This document shows positions 34,136 through 45,183 of a DNA stretch of 64,000 nt, one piece after another. The notes under the pieces are model-generated. The model had not been told where the DNA came from, did not search any database, and saw only the letters and a list, made by a program, of their open reading frames with translations. The stretch covers positions 4,610,001 to 4,674,000 of the forward strand of contig JAXBDG010000001.1 of assembly GCA_036320915.1 (NCBI GenBank). Direction: 5' to 3'. Source of the DNA: Linnemannia elongata (taxonomy: Eukaryota; Mortierellomycota; Mortierellomycetes; Mortierellales; Mortierellaceae). Made by a program: the position numbers and the translations under genes. Numbering within the stretch: the stretch's first letter is position 1; the number at the start of each line of letters is the position of its first letter.

Positions 34136-34567
34136 ATGCAGGCTGACATGCCTACCCGACTGCAACATGTTCAGCTGCAGGATGTACGAACTTATGTCGC
34201 GGTTGCCAATAGATGCTCGTCGACTTATTTGGAATATCTCTCTCAAGAAGAATGTGATTCGATATAAAAGATTCTGGAGGCTTGCACTGAGAGAGGCGAC
34301 TTTATCCGACTTCTCGCGCTGAGTGCAGAATTTCGGGAGCCATTATCCACCGCCATGAAGTTGTTCTATAAACGTACCGATGTATCACCACCAGCTGAGG
34401 ACAGAATAGGGCGAATCAACGGAATGATTGTTAGTTTGCTGGTCCCATCTGACAAGAATTGGGGTTACAATATGTCTGTTGTCAAGCAGGGTGGATTTCG
34501 GGATCGGGAGGTGGTGAAGACAATTATCAATTTCTTGAAGCAGTCCGAGCAGATTGAGCCAGAGTAA
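34136..34567 (+). pseudogene. Unrecognised ORF of 143 codons with one internal TAA
   Basis: From MQADMPTRLQHVQLQDV the frame is protein-like and open except for a single TAA at 34262-34264 (EECDSI-stop-KILEACTERG). It resumes with FIRLLALSAEFREPL and ends NFLKQSEQIEPE. I do not recognise the family. No GT..AG intron removes the stop cleanly. It is either a young pseudogene, a base error, or two pieces of noise; the amphipathic, charged composition on both sides favours a real former gene. Confidence 0.45.
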
Positions 34568-34749
34568 GAATAAACAGTGTCCTTACAGCGCTTACGAAAA
34601 TAGATCTTACGATTTCAACTTTTTTACATTCATTCAACGTTCTCTTTTTTTGTTTTCGTCCATCCTTCCCCGACTGGCCACAGTTTCTTTCCTTGATCTC
34701 CTCTCTCACCACATACAACTTGAATAAAGATGACTCAGCGTGATCGTCA

Positions 34750-34846
34750 CCCTAGAACTGGATTAGGGGGCTCGACTTCGTCACGATACTTTTGCTACCA
34801 ACCAAATATTTGCCACTAACCAACACGGATCAGTTCTAGGGGTACC
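34750..34846. repeat. Possible tiny MITE with 11-bp inverted ends
   Basis: CCCTAGAACTGGAT is mirrored by ATCAGTTCTAGGGG about 80 bp on. It is too short for more than a tentative call. Confidence 0.3.
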
Positions 34847-35379
34847 CTTTTGATTTATACACCTTTTTTTCTACGAGCTACATTGACTTCTAGGATGATG
34901 CTCGTAAAGGGTAAAATTGCCTAGTGTGGTGATGCATGATAAACAGTCTTCGCTTGAATCAGTGACTGTTTCTAAAGTTCTTTTTCGTAGTGGTTGAAGA
35001 GGGGCTTCCCTTTTTCTTTGATTTTTCCCTTTTTGATCCATTGTTGTTGATGTGATCCCTCTGTACAAGAGCCTCGAAAGCAGGATCAGCGCTCTCATTA
35101 TTCTTGGCCTCCTTTATGTCGCGACCAACATCAGGCGTGAAAAGTCATACGGGCGATGGAACAGTCGGGACGCGCAACAATAGCATTACATAACAAGGGT
35201 CTACTTCGTTGTCAGTACTCTTTTCACCATCTTTGCCCCTCTCCTTTCCGTTCACTGTTTGTTAATTACGATCTCATATATGCGAACTCCTTGCTCCTAT
35301 CCCAGTTGTCACTGCAAAGAACCCAGTCCTAGCCCGAGTCCATTTAATTAGATCCCTCTCCTCCCATACTAGACTCATC

Positions 35380-36010
35380 TCACAACACTGGTCTTCACCA
35401 AGCTCTTGAAGCCAGTCCTACGATGGGCGTGACGTCAGGGCATTCGGATATTAGCCTACTTGGACGATCTGATCATTTCGTCCAAGACCCAAGACCAAGG
35501 AGCTTTCAAGGGAGCATACCCGCCTAGTTCATGCCAAACTTGTCGAGTTGGCATACAAGATCAAGGAGTCAAAGTCCCCCCCACCTCGAGCTAACCCAGG
35601 AACTGGATCACCTGGGCTTTCGGCTCGACACCAAGAATATGACACTGGTAGTGCCCAAGACGAAACTCAGGAACTTTCGCAGGGAGGGAAGCGAGGCTCA
35701 GAGCAGCAGGAACGGACCACAGTACACGCGCGCTCTCATTCCTTCATCGGCAAAGCCCATTGCAACAACAGCACCCGTGTCTCCAGCATGTCTCATAACA
35801 CAGCATCTGACAGTGGTGAATAATGCAGCACTGAAAGCAGGAGCATCATTACCCTATCGTCCAAGATCAAAAACAAACTCGACTGGTGGGTCACTCTGTT
35901 CAGTTTGTGGAACGGGTTGTCCTGGATTCAGACATCCAACACAACTGGATGTCTACACCGATGCGTCGACCAGCGGCTGAGGCATTTGTTATCAATGACG
36001 AGAAAAGGAA
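35380..36010 (+). mobile_element. Decayed DIRS-like retroelement fragment (reverse transcriptase and RNase H)
   Basis: In alternating frames it reads TKLLKPVLRWA, a stop, then RILAYLDDLIISSKTQD, which contains the YxDD catalytic motif. Next come HAKLVELAYKIKESKS and LDHLGFRLDTKNMTLVVPK. An RNase H-like VYTDASTSG, a stop, then GICYQ follows. The YLDD/LGF/MTLxVP pattern is the style of DIRS/Ngaro-type reverse transcriptases. Several stops and frameshifts and no recognisable recombinase mean it is dead. Only the middle of the element remains. Confidence 0.75.
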
Positions 36011-36099
36011 GAGCAGATTCCAACGGATCGAGGTCAAGTGTCTGTTAGAAGAAGCAAGAAAGTATATAAGATTAGGAGTCTACGAAAAAGCGCAAGTAA

Positions 36100-36860
36100 A
36101 TGTGAAAAGGCGTGGGTAAAGGTAAGAGGTAAGGACTTGGGCAACGCAAGAAAAACAACGAATATGCACAGTGCATGAAGAAGAGATAGGGGATGGTATT
36201 GGTAGAAGATAGAAAACCACATAGTTCCTGCGCATGACAATAGATAGGGTTCAAAAGTGTGCGCAAATGTGTGTAAAGATACTAGATTACGTACGAAAAC
36301 GAGAAAGGGCGCGGGAGTGCACAGGGGTTCGGGTAGTGAAAGAAGAGTATAGTCTTGGTAGAAGATACAAACCACATATTTTTAGTGTATGACAATATAT
36401 GGCGTATGACAGTGTCGCTATTGTGCGCAGAAATGCACAACGTAAGAAAACAAGAAAGGGCGTGGGAGCACAAAAGAGTTCCGTTAGTGAAGAAAGGAAC
36501 GTCATAACACTGCCTGAAAAAAGATAGGATGGTTTAGGTAGAAGAGAGAAAACCACTTATTCTCAGCGTATGACAACCGATGGAGTATGCTAGCGTGCGC
36601 GATTTCGCAGAAAGGCATAACGTATGGAAGCGAGAGAGGGCGTGGGAGGAAGAAACACCAGTACAAGTCAACCGCATGAAAAAGGGGTGGGGTATAGCTT
36701 ACGAAGTATAAGGCCCTATATGCATAGCGCCTAACAGAGAGAGGGATCTGGGAAAGTACTCAGGGGTGTGACTAGTGAGACCATAGAAGGACCATATTTG
36801 ATTCACGCATAGCAATGAGAAGGGTGTGGGAACGTCCTCAGGGGTGTGACTGTTGCGAAC
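36100..36860. repeat. Degenerate tandem repeat, about four units of 150-180 bp
   Basis: Each unit has a GAGAAAGGGCGTGGGAG-like block (near 36110 partial, 36300, 36445, 36615), then GTAGAAGA..AAACCACATA, TATGACAATATATGG and GTGCGCAGAAATGCACAACG. The units are diverged, so this is an old array. CCTCAGGGGTGTGACT also occurs twice near 36770-36850. No coding frame runs through it. Confidence 0.65.
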
Positions 36861-36976
36861 GTATGCAAGATGCATGAATAATAAATCGGGCACCCACTAT
36901 TGCAGTATATACCGCTGTTGTTGTAGCGAATTGCTCAAAATATACTCAAAAGATGACCGCCCCAGCTCCTTCCACG

Positions 36977-36988
36977 TATATATAAAGG
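36977..36988 (+). promoter_or_regulatory. TATA box of the small secreted-protein gene
   Basis: TATATATAAAGG, a strong TATA match, about 310 bp before the ATG at 37291. The spliced leader would be about 165-170 nt, because a 5'-UTR intron (37170-37283, GTAAGA..CACAG) ends 7 bp before the ATG. Confidence 0.6.
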
Positions 36989-37290
36989 ACTCGTGTCTGC
37001 CCCATCATCCTTCACCGACATCCACCTCTCCGACATCCATCTCAAGCCTCTGACCTCGTAGCTGATACTCACGACACCCGCAAGAACTACTGCAAGATCC
37101 ATCACAAGAGTCGCCCGACGAACGATCCCCTTCAGAGCCGCCTAAAGCCCACTACCAGCCCTTTACCAAGTAAGAAATGATTCATATATGACTTTATAGT
37201 TTGACTTCAGTAACCTCATTTGAGTTGTAGAGGTGATTGCTCAAAATTAACCTTTTTTCACTCTCTGACACAAAATCTCACAGACAAGCC

Positions 37291-37524
37291 ATGCAGATCA
37301 AAACCGTCGCGATTGTAGCTCTGCTTGCATCGGTTGTCTACGCGAAAGGCAACTACGTTTGCCGAAGCTTCAAAATCGAGGATGATTGCAAGGGAAGATA
37401 TATCTGCGTGAACGCGTACGCTAACTGCGAGGTCAACTCGGACGATGACGTGGATTGCGATTGTTACATCAAGGTTCACAAAGGTCCATTCTTCAGGAAC
37501 GTCGTCAACAGTTGGTGGCAATAG
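37291..37524 (+). CDS. Small secreted cysteine-rich protein (77 aa)
   Basis: MQIKTVAIVALLASVVYA is a clear signal peptide. The mature 59 residues carry six cysteines (NYVC, EDDC, RYIC, ANC, then CDC) with an acidic middle (NSDDDVD) and a basic/aromatic tail ending NSWWQ. I recognise no family; six cysteines could make three disulphides as in defensin-like or effector proteins. A TATA box, a 5'-UTR intron whose acceptor lies 7 bp before the ATG, and an uninterrupted frame make it a convincing gene. It lies beside repeats, a common setting for fungal secreted-protein genes. Confidence 0.75.
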   Translation: MQIKTVAIVALLASVVYAKGNYVCRSFKIEDDCKGRYICVNAYANCEVNSDDDVDCDCYIKVHKGPFFRNVVNSWWQ

Positions 37525-37916
37525 CTATGTGGTAAACAACGGTCTAGCCTTGATTAAAGTGAATATTTACCTCTCATTAAGTAATGCATTTGTACACAGT
37601 TATGATTCATGGCGTAAGACACCGTCATCGCGGTGGAGAATGGGTTAAACAGGCATCACATTTCAAAATTGGACACTCTTGATTCGTTTCTGACAAGAGT
37701 TCATACGCACGTCATTGTCGGCGTGTCTGCCTGCCTGTCGTTTCTGTCGTCAATCCGCTCACTTTTGTGAGAATGTGTACTACATATGTGCCAGATTGTT
37801 TTCTCCGGCAGTAACCCACCCAGCAGCACTGAATATCATCCGGTATGCTACCTGGCCGGTCCATTGAGAGTGTACAGAATGATAAATTTATAAATATGGG
37901 GTATAATGGGTATATA

Positions 37917-40883
37917 CTACAATATCAGGGTAGCCACCATAGCCTGCCACTCCTTGGTGCATTTAAAAGCATCCTTACGATTCTTGTTCTCCTCATCCAA
38001 GAGCCATTCACGACTGTACAGCATCGCACCTGCGTCATCGTTTTCAGACTTGGCCGCCTCTTCTCGCGCCTTCGCAGCCTCGGTCCACTTGGACGCAGTG
38101 TCGTTATCGAGCCATGCTTGGTGAACCGTTGCCATGGCACGATAGGCGACGCCTTGCAGGACCTCGGATGCTTTAGGGAACAGACGTTTGCAGGTTCCAA
38201 GTAATGTACAAGCTTCCGTAAGGTAGGAAAGCATTGCAGTCTTGTTCTCCATCACGGACGTCTTGTACGACTTCTTGCTCAGCGTGGACTTGACACCTTC
38301 GACAAGCTCCCTGGCACTCAAAAGGTTTCGTTGAGCGAGGGCATACTCAGCAATCAGGTTGGCTTTGGCCCAAAGCCTTGAGCGGTCGGCATGTGTGGAT
38401 GCCGCCGCAAGATGTTGGTCATCCAAAAGTACGAGTGCACAGGCCAAAGAAGCCGCAATATCGCCTTGGATAAAGTAGGCGTCTATTGTCCATTCTGCTT
38501 GCGCAACTGTGCCGTCTGTAGTTTTGCGTTTCGTGCGTTGGGAGCTGGAGTGAGAAGTGCCCATGAGATCGGCTAAAGGATGGCTTGGGGTGTTGGATGT
38601 TTTGCCTTGTTGTTGCTTTTGCTTGGTAAAGGAAGATGCAATGTCATCCTCGTCCTGTAAAACCTTCTCCAGCACTTTGAATGGGTCGGCTTGATCAGTG
38701 TTGGCAAAGAGGCCACCCTTGAGATCCCGTGACGCTTGTTCGATACTTGACCAGCGACGCCCAACGTCTTCACCACTGTCCTTGTCAATAGGAATGCCCT
38801 GATCCTTCATTCTCTTGTATAGGCCCTCCATGAAGTTGCAAATGCGGTGAATGCCATCCAAGTCCTCGAGCTTTTCAAACTCGATTAGCATCTCTTGCGC
38901 GAGGTGAACAAGTAGCACGTCCACGACGAGAGGTACGGCGATCTGAAACCGAGACTCATCCATCGACAGGAAGCGAGGCTCCTTGAGCACTCTGGTGACA
39001 ATACCAAGCATCTGGCCAAACTGATCCTGGAGCGGCTTCCACCATTGTGGATACTTGGTTTCATCTTTTTAAAAGACCCAGGCCGTCGACGCTAGACAGA
39101 TAGACTCCAAAATGGAAGTAAAACTGTCGCGCCTGCCCTCTTTGGCACAATCCCTCTCTGTTGCTCGATCAGACTAACAGCAATCTCGTACAAAAAAAAG
39201 AGAGACAGAGAAAAAGTCATTTAACCACCATCCACTACCAAATTGTACAGTACACCGCCTTGCTCATTGATTCATAAGTACCTTGGAATCCGACAAGTGC
39301 TGTTGAAGGCAGCCGTCATATATTCTAGCAGCCTGCAGAAAATGAAGAATGGCCTTGTCAAACTTCTTCTGCCTGAAGCAGCTCACACCAAGACTGTTGT
39401 ATTGAGCCGCACGTGTCAGATCATCCAAGTTGCTAACAATAGCTGTGGTGAAGGCGGATTCCAAAGCTTGACCGAGAACGTCGATCTCGGTGGAATCCGA
39501 CAAGGGGAGTCGAAAATCTGCACGCTTGTACACGGTGGTGGAGGATGACATTGACGGTAACGGTATGTGAGACGGGAAGTTGATGTCGCTGAGGTTGCTC
39601 GATTTGCGGGCGAGAGAGAGCACTTGAAAAATTCTGGCGTACTGGTCGACTTTGCGCAGATCCGGCTCTGAGGCAATCCAGTCGGTACCATGCTTCCGCA
39701 CAGACTCCATGAGGGCTTGATATGGACGTAAGAGGACTTTGGCTTCTTCGTCAACCTTGTCGAAATCGTCTGGAATGTCATAGAAGGCTTGTTTTCCGAG
39801 CAGATCCACCAGTACAAGACGCCAGGTCACGCGAAAGAAGGGCTTGGGGAACTCTAGTTTTGGCCAAATATTCCACCATTCGTCCGCAGGCAGTGAGAGA
39901 GGATTGTCGAAAACCAATGTTGGATAAGGCCAAGCGTCGATATATTGGCACCTTGCAGACGCGTACTCGGCATCCTGCTGCAACAGTCTGGCTGTCTCGA
40001 GAATAGGATTCTTATAGCCGGGGAGCTGACGTTGCTTGTGCTCATAAAGGACACCTGTGTGAGCATCGCGACCAAAAGTCATTGCACCGAGCAGAGAGTC
40101 TGCTCGTTCCATCGTCTTAGTAACATCCATGCCTAGTCCAATGCCTCCATCCACCTGGATGGTGTAGAAAGGACCACAAGCGGCGATGTCGATACAAAGT
40201 CTCGGTGCGTTCAATTTGGACGACAAGATCAGACAGTAGACCTCTTCCGGGGTGGCGCCATCGACGGGCAACCAGTACTTGGTTCCGTTAAAGGTAGATA
40301 AGAGCCATTTCTTGTCAGCGGATAAGCGAATTTGACGGCACAGTGGCATGGCTGGCAGGTTGGACAGGGCTATAATCTCAATGCCACCTGCTTTGGGCGC
40401 AGACTGGAAGCGTACGGCACATCTAGCAGCCTTGCGATACTCGGGACTGTCCAAGAAGCGCTGGCGAACAGCCTCAGTTACGGCCGGATGGCGAAGACGA
40501 CCCTCGACGATGTGAGCAAACATGGTGCGAATGAATCCTCCACTGACCGTTCTAAAGCCTCGGCGGAATTCTTCTTGTGTTTTCCTGTCGGTAGGAGGTG
40601 CGTTGTGAAGTTGCTTACAGTCGTGAATGGTATCGGTGAGCAGTGCAAAGTTTCCACCGTTCTTGTGATCCTCTTGATTGATGTGATGGACATTCATGAT
40701 CCTGTGATCTGCACCATGGGGTCGGCAACCGTACGCCATAAGGAGTAGCTGGCTGATGGGATCGGCATCCTTGTGGAAGACTTGGTCTAGATTAAAGTAC
40801 ATGCGCACATCCCTCTTAGTCTTGGGATCGTAGTACGTGGCGCGGGTGAATGAGCCGAATTCGTCATATGTTGGGTCGGACAT
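37917..40883 (-). CDS. Unrecognised large protein with TPR-like segments, cut by an in-frame TAA
   Basis: Exon 1 39282-40883 (534 codons), intron 39174-39281 (GTACTT..TTAG, 108 bp), exon 2 from 39173. The phase-0 join reads LSDSK-SDRATERDC. Exon 2 stays in one frame to 37917 except for a single TAA at 39069-39071 (TAWVF-stop-KDETKYPQWW). As written, translation yields 568 aa; without the stop the protein would be about 952 aa. The frame beyond the stop is 383 codons of ordinary protein with TPR-like helices (LAQRNLLSARELV, YRAMATVHQAWLDN). The N-terminal half carries an FGSFTRATYYDPKTKRDV start and an SLGVSCFRQKKFDKAILHFL TPR-like motif near its end. I do not recognise the family and assign no function. 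Confidence 0.65.
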
Positions 40884-41477
40884 AGCTAATGCGACGTGGA
40901 GGTGAGACGTAGATTTGAGAAGGGCGATGGGTGGAAAGACGATGAAAAGAAAGGACTAATGGAGTGGACGTGGGCAACACCGTGAGCATGGGCCGGCGAG
41001 CAAACAAGGCCCGCTGACGTGGTATGTGCGCTTGGAAAACAGTGACGCGAACGATAAAAAGCTGGTTTTCTATTCCTGGTGCGCATGGTCCTTCAAAGGT
41101 AAATCCCTGCTTACCTTTGCTTATTTCTCCACCTGTTGAGAAAGTACCCTCTCTGTGGGCCGTGCGTTTGACTAACAAAAATTTGTACCTGGATGATAGG
41201 ACAGCAACATCCAAAATGCCGAAATGAGGGGAGGGTGAATGAATGTGGACAGCGAAGGTATTCTTTGTGTGGGCTATCGTTGCTCGCCACCAATTAAGTA
41301 TCGGACACTGTGCTTTTTGTTATCGATTCTGTAAATGTTTAATACTTGCAACGATGAACAAGTACTGGCTCGACGCCATGTGAGAAACAAATTATCATGG
41401 ACACAAAAAAACAAAGTTCCTTGTCACACATGTTGCAAAGCTGCCAATGTCATTTTTAATATATAAAGCTGCTAAGA
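40884..41477. other. Intergenic, no gene seen
   Basis: Leader and promoter space of the preceding gene, then the 3' flank of the next Sel1 gene. No supported feature. Confidence 0.55.
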
Positions 41478-43346
41478 TTATTCAAGCTGTTGAATATGCT
41501 GAAGGTATTTACCGGCCTTCGCGTGCCCTTGGTCCAATGCTCGTAAAAACCAGCTCTTGGCTCTCTGAACATCCTTGGCGACACCATTGCCGACATAGTA
41601 TATGGCCCAACTCATGCTGAGCACCAGCGAATCCTTGCTCGGCAGCCTTGCTGAACCATGCCATGGCTTTGGTGTCGTCCTGAGTGACGCCTAGACCATG
41701 AAGGTACATCATTCCAACATCGCGTTGAGCAGGTGCATAGTTCTGCTGCGCGGCCTTGAGGAACCATTCGAACGCCACAGTCTGGTTTTGGGGTACGCCG
41801 AGACCTTGGTAATACATCGAACCGATTACATGCTGTGATCCTCCAATACCCTGAGAAGCAGTCTTGATGAGCCATTCCATCGCCTTTGAGTAGTCTTTAG
41901 GTGTGCCGTTGCCTCCATAGTATAGGATCCCGACTTCTCCTTGAGCAAAAATGTTGCCCTGCCTCGCTGCCTTGAGGAACCATCCGTGAGCTTTCGCCGA
42001 GTCCTTTGGTACGCCAACACCAAACAGGTGGATGCACCCCTTGGTGTAAGAGGCCCATCCTTTCGTGTCTCCATGCTCGATCGCCCTGTTGAACCAGTAC
42101 AGTGCGGTCGACTCGTTAGGTTGATGGCCATTTCCCTCTCGATACATCGTGCCAATCCTGAACTCTGCCTCCGCGTTGTGTTGTGCTGCAGCTTTGAGGT
42201 ACCATTCTTGCGACTTACCAGAATCTCTTGCGACACCTTGACCAATGGCGTACAAGCTTCCGATACAGCTCTGAGCGGGTGCATAGCCCTTCTCGGCTGC
42301 CTTGCAATACCAATGCATGGCCTTCCCATGGTCCAGAGAAACACCAAGGCCATAGTCATACAGCTGAGCGATGTTGTATTGCGCTCTTGGGTCGTCCTGC
42401 CTGGCTGCCTTATCATACCACTCCATCGCGACCAAACAGTCCTGCGGAACTCCGTTACCGAAACGAAAGAGGTCGCCGATCTCATTTTGTGCTATAGGTT
42501 CACTCTTCTCGGCTGCCTTGCAGAACCAATCCATTGCTGCCTGGTAATCCTGGTTGACGCCTTGACCTCTGACGTACATCTTGCCGAGAGCCACCTGAGC
42601 AGATGTATTTCCGAGACTTGCATTGATGATCGTCTGGGTGATGTCCTTGGCGTCGGACGCAGCTGTGTGATCCTGAGGTGCCTGCAATCGTCTGCCGGGG
42701 TTTGAGGGTGAGGTCTCTTGTGGATTTTTGCGATTGTCTTGTTGACCACCTTTCAGTGTTTGAGGACACCGAAGCTGTTGGGGATTGAAAGGACTGTCGA
42801 TATGGGTGTAATTCTCCAGGGCAGTCTCTACAAGGCCATACACAGGGTTCCGTCTGACAGCCATGTTCTCCTGCGATGGTCCTTCTGGAGGGAGTGATTG
42901 AAGTGTCGCTGTAGGCGTCTCCTGGATTGTGGATGCCTCCGGACGAGTAACTGGGTCTGCAATGATAACGTCCAAGACTGCATCCTTGATAGCAGCAATC
43001 CTATGTGGTTCTAGACTAATCGTGTCGTGAAGTAGATATGGTTAGAAAGGAGGAAAGATAAGACGCTCTGTTGCCGTGACAAAAACATGATCTTGGCAAC
43101 TTACGGTTTGAGGTCAGGTCCTTTAAGGAAAAGAACAACCCTAGACTTGTGTCGGATATGGAGGGCATCATCGAACGCTTGAAGGATGTCCCCCCAGAGG
43201 ACAACGTCTTCTAAGGTTATTGGGTCGGTGTGGCAATCGATGTGGACAACTTCTGCTGGCGTGTAGGGGGCGGCGGTATTGACGTTGCTTTTGGTGACAG
43301 AGCGGACTGCCTGGACATTTTCGAGTGGCGGGTCCTGTTGTAGCAT
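41478..43346 (-). CDS. Sel1-repeat protein with N-terminal FWxDI-type domain; 3' end frameshifted
   Basis: Exon 1 43105-43346 (MLQQDPPLENVQAVRSV), intron 43016-43104 (GTAAGT..TTAG), exon 2 from 43015. The phase-2 join reads PDLKP-LEPHRIAA. The N-terminal domain (VHIDCHTDPITLEDVVLWGD, then ILQAFDDALHIR) is followed by a linker and about 11 Sel1 repeats. Compared with its near-identical inverted copy at 45184, two bases are missing at about 41605 (GGCCATATAC versus GGCCATATGTAC). The frame as read then ends at 41509 with an unrelated tail (582 aa), while the ancestral stop TAA is at 41478-41480. Only the last repeat is lost, so the protein may still work. It is paired head to head with 45184-47060. 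Confidence 0.82.
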
Positions 43347-43917
43347 ATTGTGTGAGAGAAGAGGGGAAAGAGAGAGGAGAGGAGGTGCGGTGAAGGCGAT
43401 GGGTGAGAAAAATGAGGGGGATGTGGTTAAGAAGGGAAGAGAAGAAAGAAAGAAAGTCGACAAGGGGGTTATCATCTTCCTTTTTCTTGACTGTGAAGGG
43501 AAAAAGAGCAAGTGTTTTAGGCCAGAGCCACAATAATAAAAAAATATTATATTTTCTTGTGCATTGCAACGCCATATGTTGCTGGCTGGCCCACCATCCA
43601 TTCGAAAGACAAGGAGCGTTGTCGTGGATCCTACTCACCAAATCATCCTCGCGGCTGAAGAAAGAAGCTGTTCGTTGACTTATATATTCCCCTGCGCTGT
43701 AGTCGTGAAGAACGCGGGAAAGACTTTCTATTCGATGTAAGAGTTGCGATAGGCCAGGTTTCTGCTCCCAGGAACCTTAAGGCTTGTTAGTCTCGGTTCG
43801 TTTTCATCGATTGATTTTTGGTTGTTCCTTTTTATTATTTCGTGTCCCCTTTTTCACTTTCTTCTTTCTTTCCGCAACTCATTCCGACTTGGACAAGCAA
43901 ACACGACCTTTGACGAC

Positions 43918-44720
43918 ATGCAACACAGCATTAACACCCAAAGGCACAAGCGGGTACTCAAACCAGTCCATAGTGATGGACACGCCATCCCGACATCAGG
44001 CGTAACTTACATCGAGTGTCATCCCCATGCAACAATCAGAAAGAAACATCGACTTGAGGGACGACATCCAGTTTCGTCTTCCAGGAGTCCCTCTTTGTCC
44101 AACAAGAGTCCAAGACACTCTCTCTTCAGAAGGATGCCAACTTGAAGGACTTATGTCATCGCTGGTGTTTTTGTTACTGGCATATTCATAATCATTGTTA
44201 CCTGACTGGGGTCTTTACGAGCGGGGTGCAGGGAGTACCAACCCGAGGCGAAGGCCCTGGAGTGGTACACCAAGGCGGCCCTACAGGGTGAAATGCACTC
44301 CCAGTACAACCTTGGATTGCTCTACAAGACCGATCGTGGCACTAAGCAGGACTAAGTGCTCGCAATGGAGTAGCCCATGAAGGCTACCAACAAGGACCAC
44401 GCGAAGGCCATGAACTATTTCGGGATGCCTTTTCCTGATAGACAAGGTGTCTCCACGGATTACCGCAAGGCCATGGCGTGGTGGAGACAGCAGGAAAAGA
44501 ACAAGTGCATGCAGAGAATAACATTGGCGCGCAGTACAAGCTGGGCAAGGGTGCTCCTGTAGACTATATCAAAGCTCTGGAGTGGTTCCACAAGTCGGCC
44601 CAGGAGGGGTATGCTGGAGCCCAGTACAACTTGGGACGATGTATGAGTATATTTTTGGGGGTTTGTCAAGGATTCTGGGCAAGTGCTGGAGTGATATAGG
44701 AAGGCTGCAGCTCAGGACCG
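43918..44720 (+). pseudogene. Sel1-family pseudogene between the inverted pair
   Basis: It starts MQHSINTQRHKRVLKPV and shows a worn N-terminal domain (VTYIECHPHATIRKKHRLEG), then from about 44225 broken Sel1 repeats (ALEWYTKAALQGEMHSQYNL, KALEWFHKSAQEGYAGAQYN). Several stops and frameshifts are present. It is more diverged from the flanking pair than they are from each other, so it predates their duplication or comes from another branch. Confidence 0.8.
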
Positions 44721-45183
44721 CGTGGATGCGAGAAGTAGAGTGTTGATGCAGACTGGCAAAAGTGCTTTCAAAGCTGGAAGTAAAATCGTGGCCTGAAAGA
44801 TAAATAAAAATGAAAGGTTTTTACTCCTCTTGTCTACTTTTCTTTTGCAATTGGGTTGATTGTTGTGTCGTAGTCGTTGTCGATGTATATCTTTGGTCAA
44901 TCCTGCTTTAAAGTTAGGGACACGACACTCACTCGGCGTCATGAGCGAGCCATTTGCATGATAGGGAAAAGGTGAGCATGCATGATTTTTTTTTGTTTTT
45001 CGTTTCGTTGTGTCAAGAGAGCCCAAGACAGTCATTGCCACCTTGTCAAGGACAACCACGACGGCCTTTTTTCCCTTTCTCATTAGCTCACTTTCCCTCA
45101 TCAGCTCCCTGCATTTATACCTCCATTTACATTGCCTCCTCCCTCATCGCAACCCTCAACTACCCTTCTCGCAAGCAATCAAT

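Noticed and set aside
39069..39071. Stop-codon reassignment to explain the in-frame TAA
   Set aside because: TAA appears as a normal terminator elsewhere (ancestral stop at 41478), and TAG and TGA also end clear genes, so a standard code with a local lesion is simpler.
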